Of a stretch of DNA of 64,000 bases, positions 34,181 to 46,590 are shown piece by piece. The position numbers and the translations under genes were made by a program. The stretch covers positions 124,001 to 188,000 of the forward strand of contig NZ_LECZ01000026.1 of the NCBI RefSeq assembly GCF_001022965.1, in the 5' to 3' direction. Positions within the stretch are counted from its first letter, which is position 1, and every line of letters starts with the position of its first letter. This DNA comes from Enterobacter genomosp. O (GTDB lineage Bacteria > Pseudomonadota > Gammaproteobacteria > Enterobacterales > Enterobacteriaceae). The notes below the pieces were generated by a model, which did no database searches, had not been told where the DNA came from, and saw only the letters and a program-made list of their open reading frames with translations.

Positions 34181-35858
34181 GTGTTGAAACCACACCACCC
34201 GTCATCGTCTGCTGCACCTGCTGTTTGTCCATATTCACCGCGTTCAGCTTGCCGTTCACCGTTGGCTTCAGCGGGGCATTCGCCTGCACGCTGCCGCTGG
34301 CGGTGAGCTGGATATTGCCATCGCCCGCAATCGGCAGCGCAGGCCAGCCCCACTGCTGCAGCACGTTGAGCGGTACGCCGCGTCCGTTCAGGCTTACGGT
34401 CGCCTGACGCTGCGGAAGCTGTGAAACCGTCGCCGTTGCTTCAAGTATTCCTTTCTCGGTAAACGCGCTCAGGTCGGTAATGTTCACCGTGGCGGCGTTG
34501 GCGTTCAGCGCGAGCGACGGACGGCGCACGTCCACGCGGTTAAAGGTTGCCGCCGCGCCGTTCAGGGTTGCGCTGCCGCCCCACACGCCCCACTGGCGAT
34601 CTTTCACCAGCTGTAAATTTGCGCCATAGCCGTCCAGGGACGTGATCTGCCACGGGAAGGCAGGATCGATGTCGATCACCAGGTTGCGGCTCAGGCCGAA
34701 TTTTTGCAGCGTGACGCTGTTCAGCCATTCCGGCAGAGGCTCCATCCACAGCGTTTTCCAGTTTTCGGGCAGGGTGTACTCCAGCCCGGCGATGGCGACA
34801 TCGTCCAGCACCAGCGCTTTGCCGTCGCGCAGCCAGTTACCGGAGGTACGCACCATGCCGCCTTCCCAGCGGGAGGTGAACTGGCGCAGCGCCATGCCCT
34901 GCGGAGAGAATTCCGCGTTCAGGATCGGGTCGAAGAGATGCAGTGAGCCGTAGATGAACTCGCTGGCGTTCATGGACAGGCGACCTTCCTGGCTCTGCCA
35001 GTCGCCTTTGCTTAGCGTCAGGTTGCGCAGGCTCAAATCCAGGTCGGTTACCGCCCAGTCCGGGCCCTGTAGCCGGGCATCGGTCACGTCCAGACGACCA
35101 ATCTGCAGAGAAGGGATCGTCGTCAGCGGCGCGAAGAACGCCATCAGCGTTTTATCGCTCTGCAGGCGGATCTCGTTCAGACGCAGGGTATCGATAATCC
35201 AGCTCCCGTCGGCGTTGCGCAGGGCGGAGCCGGTGAGCGAGCCGCGGGCCATATCGGCACCAATGGTGTTCAGCACCACTTCCTTACCGTTAAGCTGGCC
35301 CTCGATCAGCACGTTGGTGGCCGGAACGCCGTTCAGGGTCAGCGAGCCGGCGCTCATCTGGATCTGCGCGTTTTTACCCAGCACGTTGCCCGCTTCTGGC
35401 TGCCACGGGCTTACGCCGCCCGTCACCTTTTGCGCGCTCAGCTCCCACTCGGTATTGGGGCTGTTGAACGCCATATTGTTCAGCTGCAGGCGATCCGCCT
35501 GTAGGGGCAGCGGCGCGGTTTGCGGGGAGAGATTCAGCGTGCCGTCGAACAGCGTAATGGTGTCCATATGCAACGGTTCGGTGAGCTGGCGGCTGCTCAG
35601 GCCAATATCAACGTTTTTGGCAACCAGCGTGGCGGGTTTACCGTCCCGACCGAAGGTGACGTTTTCCAGAATGATGTGGGAAGGCGACGAAAAGCGGTGG
35701 TTCATTTTGTCGAAACTGAGCTCGTAGTCGGTATTCACCGTCACCCAGCTGCTGACCTGAGCCGCACCCCAGCGGGTCTGGAGCAGAATATAGAGCGCCA
35801 GCACCACAATGAGCAGGGCGACAAGAAGGTAAACGAGTAGCTTTCCAATAAATTTCAT
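34155..35858 (-). CDS. yicH: AsmA-family inner-membrane protein YicH
   Basis: A 567-residue protein anchored by an N-terminal helix (MKFIGKLLVYLLVALLIVVL) with a large periplasmic AsmA-like beta domain; the family takes part in envelope lipid transport or homeostasis. I chose the ATG at 35858 because E. coli YicH begins the same way; an upstream ATG adds eight residues. Conserved stretches include IILENVTFGRDGKPATLVAK and ALRQFTSRWEGGMVRTSGNW. The last residues (TPPSPQPSP) are encoded by a palindromic repeat and differ from the E. coli end, so the natural stop was probably replaced by repeat insertion. Confidence 0.92.
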   Translation of the reverse strand: MKFIGKLLVYLLVALLIVVLALYILLQTRWGAAQVSSWVTVNTDYELSFDKMNHRFSSPSHIILENVTFGRDGKPATLVAKNVDIGLSSRQLTEPLHMDTITLFDGTLNLSPQTAPLPLQADRLQLNNMAFNSPNTEWELSAQKVTGGVSPWQPEAGNVLGKNAQIQMSAGSLTLNGVPATNVLIEGQLNGKEVVLNTIGADMARGSLTGSALRNADGSWIIDTLRLNEIRLQSDKTLMAFFAPLTTIPSLQIGRLDVTDARLQGPDWAVTDLDLSLRNLTLSKGDWQSQEGRLSMNASEFIYGSLHLFDPILNAEFSPQGMALRQFTSRWEGGMVRTSGNWLRDGKALVLDDVAIAGLEYTLPENWKTLWMEPLPEWLNSVTLQKFGLSRNLVIDIDPAFPWQITSLDGYGANLQLVKDRQWGVWGGSATLNGAAATFNRVDVRRPSLALNANAATVNITDLSAFTEKGILEATATVSQLPQRQATVSLNGRGVPLNVLQQWGWPALPIAGDGNIQLTASGSVQANAPLKPTVNGKLNAVNMDKQQVQQTMTGGVVSTPPSPQPSP

Positions 35859-35942
35859 GGTCTTCCATCCCGCAAAACGCACATAGAGGAGTTATGCACG
35901 ATTTATGCGCAATCCTCAAGGCGGGAATGGTGTAATTAGATG

Positions 35943-35971
35943 TCACGGCAGGCATTGACTGCCTGCCGTGA
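35943..35971 (-). terminator. Hairpin downstream of xanP
   Basis: An 11-bp perfect stem, TCACGGCAGGC (35943-35953) with GCCTGCCGTGA (35961-35971), starts 6 bases after the xanP stop. The T run is weak, so termination may be partial or Rho-assisted. Confidence 0.55.
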
Positions 35972-35977
35972 GAGAAA

Positions 35978-37369
35978 TCAGTTTTTCTCAGGCGGGAAAA
36001 CGAGGTTCAGAACGATAGCGGTGATACCGCCCGCGGCAATGCCGGAAGAGAGCAGGTTTTTCACCCAGTCCGGGGCAAACTGCAGGATCAGCGGCTGCTG
36101 GGAAACCCCCAGACCGACGGCCAGCGACAGCGCGATAATCATGATTGCGCGGCGGTTCAGCGGCTCGCGGGAGACGATACGCACGCCGGAGGCCGCGATA
36201 GTCCCGAACATGACCAGCGTTGCGCCGCCCAGCACCGGCTCAGGAATGTGCTGCACAAAGCCGCTCACCGCCGGGAACAGGCCGAGAACGATCAGCATCA
36301 GCGCCACCACGAAACCCACGTAGCGGCTGGCCACGCCGGTCAGCTGGATCACGCCGTTGTTCTGGCCGAAGCAGGAGTTCGGGAAGGTATTGAATACCGC
36401 AGAGACAAACGAGTTCAGCCCGTTCGCCAGCACGCCGCCTTTCAGACGCTTCATATACAGCGGGCCGGACACCGGCTGCTCGGAGACGTCCGAGGTAGCG
36501 GTGATATCGCCGATGGTCTCCAGAGAGGTGATCATAAAGACCAGCATCAGCGGTAGGAGCAGGCCCCAGTCAATGCCCAGGCCGTAGTAGAGCGGCGTTG
36601 GGACGGTGATCAGCGCGCTGTTGGTCGGCGCGGTGTTCTCCGGCAGCATGCCCAGCGCCCACGCCAGCAGATAACCTGCCGCCATAGCAATCACCAGCGA
36701 GGCGACGCGCAGGTAGGGGTTACGCTGACGGTTAAGCAGAATAATGATGGCCAGCACGACGCCCGCCAGCAGCAGATTTTTCGGTGCGCCAAAGGTGTGG
36801 TCGCTCATCGCGGCATAGCCGCCGCCGATGGAGGTAAGGCCCACCTGAATCAGAGACAGGCCGATAATCATCACGACCACACCGGAAACCAGCGGAGTGA
36901 TGACGCGACGCGCCAGATGCAGAACGCGGGAAATCACCATCTCCGTGCAGCTTGCCAGCATCAGGGTGCCAAACAGCGCCGCCATCATGGTCGGGACATC
37001 CGCACCGCCGGTTTTCAGGGCCGTACCGCCCATGATCAGCGGCGCCACGAAGTTAAAGCTGGTGCCCTGAATCGACAGTAATCCCGATCCCACCGGACCC
37101 CACGCTTTAATTTGAATAATCGAGGCCACGCCAGAGGCGAAAAGAGACATGCTGATGATGTGCTGCGTGTCCTGTGCCGGTAAGCCTAGCGCCTGACAGA
37201 TCAGCAGTGCCGGGGTGATCACCGCAACAAACATCGCCAGAAGATGCTGGCAGGCGGCGAAAAGCGTCTGCGGCAGCGGCGGGCGGTCTTCAAGGCGGTA
37301 AATTAGTTCGCTGTTTTGCTTCTGCGCAACCGGTTGCGCATCGGGCGACTCTATGGTGTTAACGGACAT
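35978..37369 (-). CDS. xanP: Xanthine permease XanP
   Basis: A 463-residue nucleobase-cation symporter, 12-14 helices, importing xanthine with protons. It follows E. coli XanP closely: [19 protein letters not shown] at the start, [31 protein letters not shown] and the NAT signature region [20 protein letters not shown]. The ATG at 37369 matches the E. coli start; an earlier one adds five residues. A PurR-like box lies about 53-68 bp upstream, fitting regulation by purine supply. Confidence 0.96.
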   Translation of the reverse strand: MSVNTIESPDAQPVAQKQNSELIYRLEDRPPLPQTLFAACQHLLAMFVAVITPALLICQALGLPAQDTQHIISMSLFASGVASIIQIKAWGPVGSGLLSIQGTSFNFVAPLIMGGTALKTGGADVPTMMAALFGTLMLASCTEMVISRVLHLARRVITPLVSGVVVMIIGLSLIQVGLTSIGGGYAAMSDHTFGAPKNLLLAGVVLAIIILLNRQRNPYLRVASLVIAMAAGYLLAWALGMLPENTAPTNSALITVPTPLYYGLGIDWGLLLPLMLVFMITSLETIGDITATSDVSEQPVSGPLYMKRLKGGVLANGLNSFVSAVFNTFPNSCFGQNNGVIQLTGVASRYVGFVVALMLIVLGLFPAVSGFVQHIPEPVLGGATLVMFGTIAASGVRIVSREPLNRRAIMIIALSLAVGLGVSQQPLILQFAPDWVKNLLSSGIAAGGITAIVLNLVFPPEKN

Positions 37370-37421
37370 CGGCGGCAATCCCACGGTGGAAAAGCGGGCA
37401 TTTTATCTGACCACCTGGTAA

Positions 37422-37437
37422 AAGCAAACGATTGCCA
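37422..37437. promoter_or_regulatory. Probable PurR operator upstream of xanP
   Basis: AAGCAAACGATTGCCA resembles the PurR consensus ACGCAAACGTTTTCNT, with the central CAAACGNTTG intact. It lies in the xanP-gltS divergent region, on the xanP side. PurR control of xanP is known in E. coli. Confidence 0.6.
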
Positions 37438-37594
37438 GCAAAAAAAGACAAGAAAATCTGCCGCTGTGAGCAGGTTTTCTACAACCCATGGGGAAATAAA
37501 ATTACACTTTTTGCGCCGGGAGCTCATGAAGAGCGCAAACCGGCCCAGGATAACGCCGCGTGTGTATGGAACACACGCAAAACAGGAGCCTTCT

Positions 37595-38797
37595 ATGATT
37601 CATCTCGATACGTTGTCGACCCTTGTTGCCGCAACGCTGGTCTTACTGCTTGGCCGTAAGCTGGTACATAGCGTTTCCGTTCTGAAGAAATATACGATTC
37701 CCGAACCCGTCGCCGGTGGCCTGCTGGTGGCGCTGGCCCTGCTGGTGCTGAAAAAAAGCATGGGCTGGGAAATCGATTTTGATATGTCTCTGAAAGACCC
37801 GCTGATGCTGGCCTTCTTTGCCACCATCGGCCTGAATGCCAATCTGGCGAGCCTGCGGGCGGGCGGCAAAGTGCTCGGCGTATTTTTGATTGTGGTGGTT
37901 GGGCTGCTGCTGATGCAAAACGCCATCGGTATCGGGATGGCGACGCTGCTGGGGCTGGATCCGCTGATGGGGCTGCTGGCAGGGTCGATTACGCTGTCAG
38001 GCGGTCACGGTACCGGGGCGGCGTGGAGTAAATTGTTCGTCGAGCGCTACGGTTTTGAAAACGCGACGGAAGTGGCGATGGCCTGTGCCACCTTTGGCCT
38101 GGTGCTGGGTGGCTTGATTGGCGGCCCGGTGGCGCGTTATCTGGTGAAGCACTCCACCACGCCGGACGGCAGACCGGACGATGAGCTGGTCCCGACCGCC
38201 TTTGAAAAGCCGGACGTCGGGCGCAGTATTACCTCGCTGGTGCTGATTGAAACCATCGCGATGATTGCCATCTGCCTGACCGTGGGCAAACTGGTTGCGC
38301 AATGGCTGGCGGGCTCAGCGTTTGAACTGCCGACGTTTGTCTGCGTGCTGTTTATCGGGGTGATCCTGAGCAACGGTCTGGCGCTGATGGGCTTCTACCG
38401 CGTGTTTGAACGGGCGGTATCGGTGCTCGGCAACGTCTGCCTGTCGCTTTTCCTGGCGATGGCGCTGATGAGCCTCAAGCTGTGGGAGCTGGCCTCGCTG
38501 GCGCTGCCGATGGTCGCAATTCTGGCGGTGCAGGCCCTGTTTATGGCGCTCTATGCCATGTTCGTCACCTGGCGCATGATGGGTAAAAACTACGATGCGG
38601 CGGTGCTGGCGGCGGGTCACTGCGGGTTTGGTCTGGGGGCAACCCCAACGGCTATCGCCAACATGCAGGCGATCACCGAACGATTCGGGCCATCGCACAT
38701 GGCGTTTCTGGTGGTCCCGATGGTCGGGGCGTTCTTTATTGATATCGTTAACGCGCTGGTGATCAAACTGTATCTGATGCTGCCGATGTTCGCCTGA
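37595..38797 (+). CDS. gltS: Sodium/glutamate symporter GltS
   Basis: A 400-residue inner-membrane symporter importing L-glutamate with sodium. The start at 37595 (MIHLDTLSTLVAATLVLLLG) follows AGGAG and matches E. coli; the frame is open for 93 codons upstream without other support. The re-entrant GSITLSGGHGTGAAWSK and GHCGFGLGATPTAIANMQ motifs are present in both halves. It is divergent from xanP and converges on recG with a 2-bp gap. Confidence 0.97.
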   Translation: MIHLDTLSTLVAATLVLLLGRKLVHSVSVLKKYTIPEPVAGGLLVALALLVLKKSMGWEIDFDMSLKDPLMLAFFATIGLNANLASLRAGGKVLGVFLIVVVGLLLMQNAIGIGMATLLGLDPLMGLLAGSITLSGGHGTGAAWSKLFVERYGFENATEVAMACATFGLVLGGLIGGPVARYLVKHSTTPDGRPDDELVPTAFEKPDVGRSITSLVLIETIAMIAICLTVGKLVAQWLAGSAFELPTFVCVLFIGVILSNGLALMGFYRVFERAVSVLGNVCLSLFLAMALMSLKLWELASLALPMVAILAVQALFMALYAMFVTWRMMGKNYDAAVLAAGHCGFGLGATPTAIANMQAITERFGPSHMAFLVVPMVGAFFIDIVNALVIKLYLMLPMFA

Positions 38798-38799
38798 AA

Positions 38800-40881
38800 T
38801 CAGGCGTTGGAGTAGCGTTCGGTTTCCGGCATCCAGCGTTCAATTAACGCTGCCGCCTGTTCGGGGTAGCGTTCGTGAATATGGCGGGCGAGGCGCTGAA
38901 CCTCGGGGATCATGGCCTGATCGCGCAATAGGTCCGCGACTTTGAATTCCGCGTTCCCCGTCTGACGCGTGCCCAGCAGTTCGCCCGGGCCGCGGATCTC
39001 CAGGTCTTTTTGCGCAATGACAAAACCGTCGTTGCTGTCGCGCAGCACCTGCAACCGCATCTGGGCGGTTTTTGAAAGTGGGGCTTTATAGAGCAGTACG
39101 CAGTGGGATGCCACCGCGCCGCGGCCAACGCGTCCGCGCAGCTGGTGGAGCTGGGCAAGGCCGAGACGTTCCGGGTTTTCGATGATCATCAGGCTGGAGT
39201 TTGGCACGTCCACGCCGACCTCAATCACCGTGGTGGCGATCAGCAGATGTAAATTACCCTGTTTAAACGACTGCATTACCGCCTGTTTTTCGGCAGGTTT
39301 CATGCGTCCGTGAACCAGACCCACGTTCAGCTCCGGCAGCGCCAGCTTGAGCTCTTCCCACGTGGCTTCTGCAGCCTGCGCTTCCAGCAGCTCAGACTCT
39401 TCAATCAGCGTACATACCCAGTAGGCCTGACGCCCTTCATGCGTACAGGCGTTGCGCACGCGGTCGATGATATCGCTGCGGCGCGTGTCCGGAATGGCGA
39501 CCGTCGTGACCGGCGTTCGACCCGGCGGCAGTTCGTCGATGGTGGAGGTGTCCAGATCGGCATAGGCCGTCATCGCCAGGGTGCGCGGAATGGGCGTGGC
39601 GGTCATGATCAGCTGATGCGGGTGGAAACCCTGCTGCAATCCCTTTTCCCACAGAGCCAGACGCTGGTGCACGCCAAAGCGGTGCTGTTCATCGATAATC
39701 ACCAGCGCGAGGCCGTTAAACTGAACCTGTTCCTGGAATATAGCGTGGGTACCGACAATCATCTGCACCTGTCCGCTGGCAATGGCGTCCTGCTGCGCCA
39801 GGCGCGCTTTGCCTTTTTGCTTCCCGGCCAGCCAGCCCACTTCAATGCCGAGCGGTGCGAACCAGGCGCGGAAGTTGTTGGCGTGCTGTTCGGCCAGCAG
39901 TTCGGTCGGCGCCATCAGCGCCACCTGTTTGCCGTGGGCAATCGCGCGCAGGGCGGCCAGGGCGGCCACCAGCGTTTTACCGGATCCCACATCGCCCTGC
40001 ACCAGGCGCATCATCGGCACGTCGAGCGCCATATCGCGTTCAATCTCGGCGGTGACGCGCGCCTGTGCGCCGGTGGGTTTAAACGGCAGGGAGGCCAGCA
40101 GCTTATCTTTGAGCTCATCGCGCGGGCTTAAGGGCTGGGCATGGAAACGCTGCGCGCCCGCGCGAAGCGCCAGCATACTCAGGTTATGTGCTAGCAATTC
40201 CTCAAGGATAAGACGCTGTTGGGCGGGGTGTTTGCCGCTTTCTAAATCGCTGAGCTGCAGGGTTGGCGGCGGGCGGTGCAGGGTACGCAGCGCCTCGGGC
40301 AGGCTCATCATCCCCTGCGCCAGCTCTGGCGGCAGCAGCTCGGTAATCGCGCAGGTATCCAGCAGCTCCAGCGCCTGATCGGTGAGCTTACGCAGCGTCG
40401 CCTGCTTGATGCCTTCGGTCGTCGGGTAGACCGGGGTGAGCGTCTCCTGCATCTCCGGCGTGCTGAGATCGCCCTGAACGCGGTACTCCGGGTGGATCAT
40501 CTCTGCGCCGTACTTCCCGCGTTTGGCCTCGCCATAAGCCAGCACCCTGCGGCCCGTCGCCAGGCTGTTTTTCATCGCCGCGCTGAAGTTGAAAAAACGC
40601 ATGGTGAGAATGCCGGTGCCGTCACTGATCTGACAGGTCATCATCCGGCGTCCGCCAAACGTGATGTTGCAGTTCAGGACTTCGCCTTCAACGGTGGCAT
40701 AAATGGCGGGCAGCAGATCGCCAATTTTGTAGAGCTGAGTGCGGTCTTCATAGCGCAGAGGGAGGTGGAGCAGGAGATCCTGCACCGTGTGCAGGCCGAT
40801 TTTAGCCAGCTTACCGCTTTGCGCCGCGCCCACGCCTGTCAGGCTATTGAGCGGGATGGCATCCAGCAGGCGGCCTTTCAT
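38800..40881 (-). CDS. recG: ATP-dependent DNA helicase RecG
   Basis: A 693-residue helicase, same length as E. coli RecG. It processes stalled forks and branched recombination intermediates. The wedge/OB domain lies at the N-terminus (about 60-160). The helicase core has Walker A GDVGSGKT, Walker B VIIDEQHRFG and the TATPIPRTLAM motif, then RGRVGRG and the C-terminal region. It is the last gene of the gmk-rpoZ-spoT-trmH-recG group and starts 3 bp after trmH. Confidence 0.98.
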   Translation of the reverse strand: MKGRLLDAIPLNSLTGVGAAQSGKLAKIGLHTVQDLLLHLPLRYEDRTQLYKIGDLLPAIYATVEGEVLNCNITFGGRRMMTCQISDGTGILTMRFFNFSAAMKNSLATGRRVLAYGEAKRGKYGAEMIHPEYRVQGDLSTPEMQETLTPVYPTTEGIKQATLRKLTDQALELLDTCAITELLPPELAQGMMSLPEALRTLHRPPPTLQLSDLESGKHPAQQRLILEELLAHNLSMLALRAGAQRFHAQPLSPRDELKDKLLASLPFKPTGAQARVTAEIERDMALDVPMMRLVQGDVGSGKTLVAALAALRAIAHGKQVALMAPTELLAEQHANNFRAWFAPLGIEVGWLAGKQKGKARLAQQDAIASGQVQMIVGTHAIFQEQVQFNGLALVIIDEQHRFGVHQRLALWEKGLQQGFHPHQLIMTATPIPRTLAMTAYADLDTSTIDELPPGRTPVTTVAIPDTRRSDIIDRVRNACTHEGRQAYWVCTLIEESELLEAQAAEATWEELKLALPELNVGLVHGRMKPAEKQAVMQSFKQGNLHLLIATTVIEVGVDVPNSSLMIIENPERLGLAQLHQLRGRVGRGAVASHCVLLYKAPLSKTAQMRLQVLRDSNDGFVIAQKDLEIRGPGELLGTRQTGNAEFKVADLLRDQAMIPEVQRLARHIHERYPEQAAALIERWMPETERYSNA

Positions 40882-40884
40882 CGG

Positions 40885-41574
40885 TTACCCAGCGTACTGC
40901 ATGGTGGCCCACCACTCGGCATCGGCTTCGATCTCGCCCTGCGCGTTGACGTGGGGGTAAGGCAATTTTTTCTGCTTCGCAACGCGAGCCAGCACCGGAT
41001 AACCACCTTCAAACAGCAGGCGCTGCTGTTCATCTTCCGGCAGCATGCTGTTGCTGCGCTCGTACATCCCGGCGTTCTGACGCTGGCGCTGCGCTTCATA
41101 CAGAATGAGCGCGGAGGCCACGGAGACGTTGAGGGACTGGACCATGCCGGTCATCGGAATGATGATGTCCCGATCCGCCAGATCCAGTGCTTCCTCGGTG
41201 ATCCCGGTTTTCTCCTGGCCCATCAGAATACAGGTCGGGCGGGTGTAGTCGATCTCGCGGAAATCTACGGCTTTAGCGGACAGGTTAGTCGCAAGGATCT
41301 GCATCCCGCGCCCTTTCAGGTGCGAGACGGCTTCACCGATAGTGTGATGATTTTTGACAGACACCCAGCTGTTGCTGCCTGCCGCCGCCGAGACCGTATT
41401 TCGCATACGGCCGTCCGGCCAGACGGCGTGCACTTCATGCACGCCGACGGCATCTGCGGTACGGACGATAGCAGAGACGTTATGAGGTTTATGGACCTGC
41501 TCCATGCAGACCGTCAGGTCAGGCTGACGCCTGGCGAGCATGTCGCATATACGCGCGTAACGTTGTGAATTCAT
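40885..41574 (-). CDS. trmH: tRNA (Gm18) 2'-O-methyltransferase TrmH (SpoU)
   Basis: A 229-residue SPOUT-family enzyme that methylates the ribose of G18 in tRNA. The N-terminal motif KPHNVSAIVRTADAVG, the middle ILMGQEKTGI and the C-terminal MVQSLNVSVASALILYE are the three SPOUT motifs that form the knot. Length and sequence match E. coli TrmH. It lies 4 bp downstream of spoT and 3 bp upstream of recG. Confidence 0.98.
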   Translation of the reverse strand: MNSQRYARICDMLARRQPDLTVCMEQVHKPHNVSAIVRTADAVGVHEVHAVWPDGRMRNTVSAAAGSNSWVSVKNHHTIGEAVSHLKGRGMQILATNLSAKAVDFREIDYTRPTCILMGQEKTGITEEALDLADRDIIIPMTGMVQSLNVSVASALILYEAQRQRQNAGMYERSNSMLPEDEQQRLLFEGGYPVLARVAKQKKLPYPHVNAQGEIEADAEWWATMQYAG

Positions 41575-41578
41575 GCCA

Positions 41579-43693
41579 CTAGTTTCGGTTACGGGTGACT
41601 TTAATCACGTCCGGCATGACGCGGATCTTGCGCATAATATTCGCCAGATGCACGCGGTCGCGGGCGGTCAGACGAATAAAGGCACTATACACGCGGCCAT
41701 CTTTTTCTTCCGTGTTCAGGCTTTGAATATTGGAAGACGCCGTGTTGATTGCTGCCGTCAGGTTCGCCAGGGCACCCTGGTGGTTGAACATATCCACCTT
41801 AATTTCGGTGATAAATTCCTGCGCGGTCTCTTTATCCCACTCGACCGCCATAAACTTCTCGGCTTCTTTCTGATAGCCGCGGATGTTACGACAGGATTCA
41901 TGGTGGATAACCAGCCCTTTGCCCGGGCTGACGTGCGCAATAATCGGGTCGCCAGGGATGGGGCGGCAACATTTTGCGAAGGTGATCAGCACGCCGTCCG
42001 CGCCTTTAATCGGCAGGTGTCCGTGGCTTTGTGTAGTGGCAGGCACGGCTGTCGTGTCGCCCTGCTGCAAGTTCTTCGCCACCACCACGCTCATGGCGTT
42101 GCCGAGGCCAATCTCTGCCAGCAGATCGTCAAGCGAGGCGAGCTTCATGCGCTCCAGCTCACGCTGGACGTTCTCCTGCGGGATTTCGGCCAGCTTGCGG
42201 CTGCCGCCCAACGCGTGGTTGAGAAGACGACGCCCGAGGCTGACGGAATCATCACGCTTGAGGTTTTTCAACAGCTGGCGAATTTTGGCGCGCGCTTTAG
42301 AACTGACGACAAAGTTCAGCCAGGCCGCGTTCGGACGTGCGCCCGGCGCGGTAATGATTTCCACCGTCTGGCCGCTGGAGAGCGGTTGAGACAGCGGATA
42401 AGGCTGTCTGTCGACGCGAGCGCCCACGCAGGCATGCCCGATATCGGTATGCACGGCATAAGCGAAGTCGACCGGCGTCGCGCCCGCAGGCAGTTCGACA
42501 ATGCGACCTTCTGGGGTGAAAACGTAAATCTCATCCGGGAAGAGATCGGATTTCACGCTCTCGATAAATTCAAACGAGCTGCCCGCACTCTGCTGAAGCT
42601 CCAGCAGGCTCTGCATCCAGCGCTGGGCGCGGATTTGTGCGGTCGTGCTGCTTTCGCCACCGTGCTCTTTATAGGCCCAGTGCGCGGCAACACCCATCTC
42701 CGCCATCTGGTCCATGTCTTCGGTGCGAATTTGCACTTCAACCGGCACGCCGTGTGGCCCGATCATCGAGGTGTGCAAAGATTGATAGCCGTTCGCTTTT
42801 GGAATGGCGATGTAATCTTTCATGCGACCCGGACGCGGTTTATACAGGCTGTGCATCTGCCCCAGCACGCGATAGCACGTGTCGGAGTCGTGGACGATCA
42901 CGCGGAACGCGTAGATATCCATGATCGAGTGAAAACGCTGCTCTTTGAGCACCATTTTGCAGTAGATGGAGTACAAATGTTTCTCGCGGCCGCTGACGCG
43001 GCACGGAATTCCCGCTTCCTGTAACCGCCCTTCAATCTCAGAGAGGATCTTCTGAATCATCTCTTTACGGTTACCGCGTGCGGCTTTCACCACCTCTTTA
43101 ATCACGCGATAGCGGTTCGGGTACAGCGCTTCAAAACCCAGCTCTTCCAGCTCGGTTTTAATGTGATGAATACCTAAACGGTGCGCCAGCGGACTGTAGA
43201 TTTCGAGGGTTTCACGGGCAATGCGGCGACGTTTATCCGGGCGAAGTGAGCCCAGCGTGCGCATGTTGTGGGTACGGTCAGCGAGTTTGATGAGAATGAC
43301 GCGGATATCCTGCACCATCGCCATAATCATCTTGCGGAAGTTTTCGGCTTGCGCCTCTTTCTTGTCGCGGAAATTCAGTTTATCAAGCTTAGAGACCCCT
43401 TCCACCAGTTCGGCAACGCTTTTGCCAAACAGCTGTTCCATGTCCTGGTAAGTGGCTGGGGTATCTTCAATCACGTCGTGCAGCAGAGCGGCCATCAGCG
43501 TTTCGTGGTCGAGTTTCATCTCGGCCAGAATACAGGCCACCGCTACCGGGTGCGTGATATAGGGTTCACCGCTTGAACGTGTCTGGCCCTCGTGAGCGTC
43601 ACGTGCAACGAGATACGCCTGCTGAAGACGCTTAATCTGGTCTTCAGGCAGGTAGGTTTGAATCAGTTGATTCAGGCTTTCAAACAGATACAA
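41579..43693 (-). CDS. spoT: Bifunctional (p)ppGpp synthase/hydrolase SpoT
   Basis: A 704-residue stress-alarmone enzyme that mainly hydrolyses, and weakly makes, (p)ppGpp. Domains in order are HD hydrolase (about 45-145, LLHDVIEDT), synthetase (about 235-350, YKPRPGRMKDYIAIPKANGY), TGS (about 385-445) and ACT at the C-terminus. The start codon is TTG (MYLFESLN), as in E. coli, which supports the start. It lies 19 bp after rpoZ and precedes trmH. Confidence 0.98.
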   Translation of the reverse strand: MYLFESLNQLIQTYLPEDQIKRLQQAYLVARDAHEGQTRSSGEPYITHPVAVACILAEMKLDHETLMAALLHDVIEDTPATYQDMEQLFGKSVAELVEGVSKLDKLNFRDKKEAQAENFRKMIMAMVQDIRVILIKLADRTHNMRTLGSLRPDKRRRIARETLEIYSPLAHRLGIHHIKTELEELGFEALYPNRYRVIKEVVKAARGNRKEMIQKILSEIEGRLQEAGIPCRVSGREKHLYSIYCKMVLKEQRFHSIMDIYAFRVIVHDSDTCYRVLGQMHSLYKPRPGRMKDYIAIPKANGYQSLHTSMIGPHGVPVEVQIRTEDMDQMAEMGVAAHWAYKEHGGESSTTAQIRAQRWMQSLLELQQSAGSSFEFIESVKSDLFPDEIYVFTPEGRIVELPAGATPVDFAYAVHTDIGHACVGARVDRQPYPLSQPLSSGQTVEIITAPGARPNAAWLNFVVSSKARAKIRQLLKNLKRDDSVSLGRRLLNHALGGSRKLAEIPQENVQRELERMKLASLDDLLAEIGLGNAMSVVVAKNLQQGDTTAVPATTQSHGHLPIKGADGVLITFAKCCRPIPGDPIIAHVSPGKGLVIHHESCRNIRGYQKEAEKFMAVEWDKETAQEFITEIKVDMFNHQGALANLTAAINTASSNIQSLNTEEKDGRVYSAFIRLTARDRVHLANIMRKIRVMPDVIKVTRNRN

Positions 43694-43712
43694 GGGCGAC
43701 CCGCAGGTTTAA

Positions 43713-43988
43713 TTAACGACGACCTTCAGCAATAGCGGTTACGGCCTGCAGTTCTGCGGCTTCCTGCTCTTGCTGCTCCTGGCGCTCACGCACGTCGAGG
43801 ATCTGGTTGTTAATCAGACCTTCTTCGATTTCGCGAAGTGCAATAACGGTGGTTTTATCGTTTTCTTCCGGTACCAGCGGATCTTTACCGCCTACCTGCA
43901 TCTGACGAGCGCGACGCGCGGCGACCAGCACCAGGTCAAAACGGTTACCAATTTTCTCTACAGCGTCCTGAACAGTTACGCGTGCCAT
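43713..43988 (-). CDS. rpoZ: RNA polymerase omega subunit
   Basis: A 91-residue protein nearly identical to E. coli omega ([39 protein letters not shown]). Omega helps assemble RNA polymerase and forms part of a ppGpp binding site, a functional link to the next gene, spoT. It lies 54 bp after gmk. Confidence 0.98.
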
Positions 43989-44042
43989 ACTTAAAATGCT
44001 CCACAGGTGAAGAAATGACTGGGCATGATACTGAAAGTGGGT

Positions 44043-44684
<642 letters not shown>

Positions 44685-44851
44685 TTAGCGAAGAAGTCCT
44701 ACATACGGGCTTATTATACACGTCACCGCCGTGTGACGTAGCCTTTGTCACACTTTTTCCCCTGGATTATTGAATTTTGCGTACCGTTTTCAGGTTTTAT
44801 CTGTGGTTTACAGCAACAAAAAGAAATACCGGATAGCACCTCGCACGGTGA

Positions 44852-46588
<1,737 letters not shown>

Positions 46589-46590
46589 AA

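Noticed and set aside
40276..41568. 430-codon plus-strand open frame opposite recG and trmH
   Set aside because: Shadow of two conserved genes; composition is that of a reverse-complement high-GC frame.
41573..43024. 483-codon plus-strand open frame opposite spoT
   Set aside because: It is the antisense shadow of a highly conserved gene and has no family features or ribosome site.
44731..44758. GTGTGAC/GTCACAC hairpin with T run between gmk and ligB
   Set aside because: No plus-strand gene ends upstream, and the 11-base spacer between TGTGA and TCACA is wrong for a CRP site, which needs 6.
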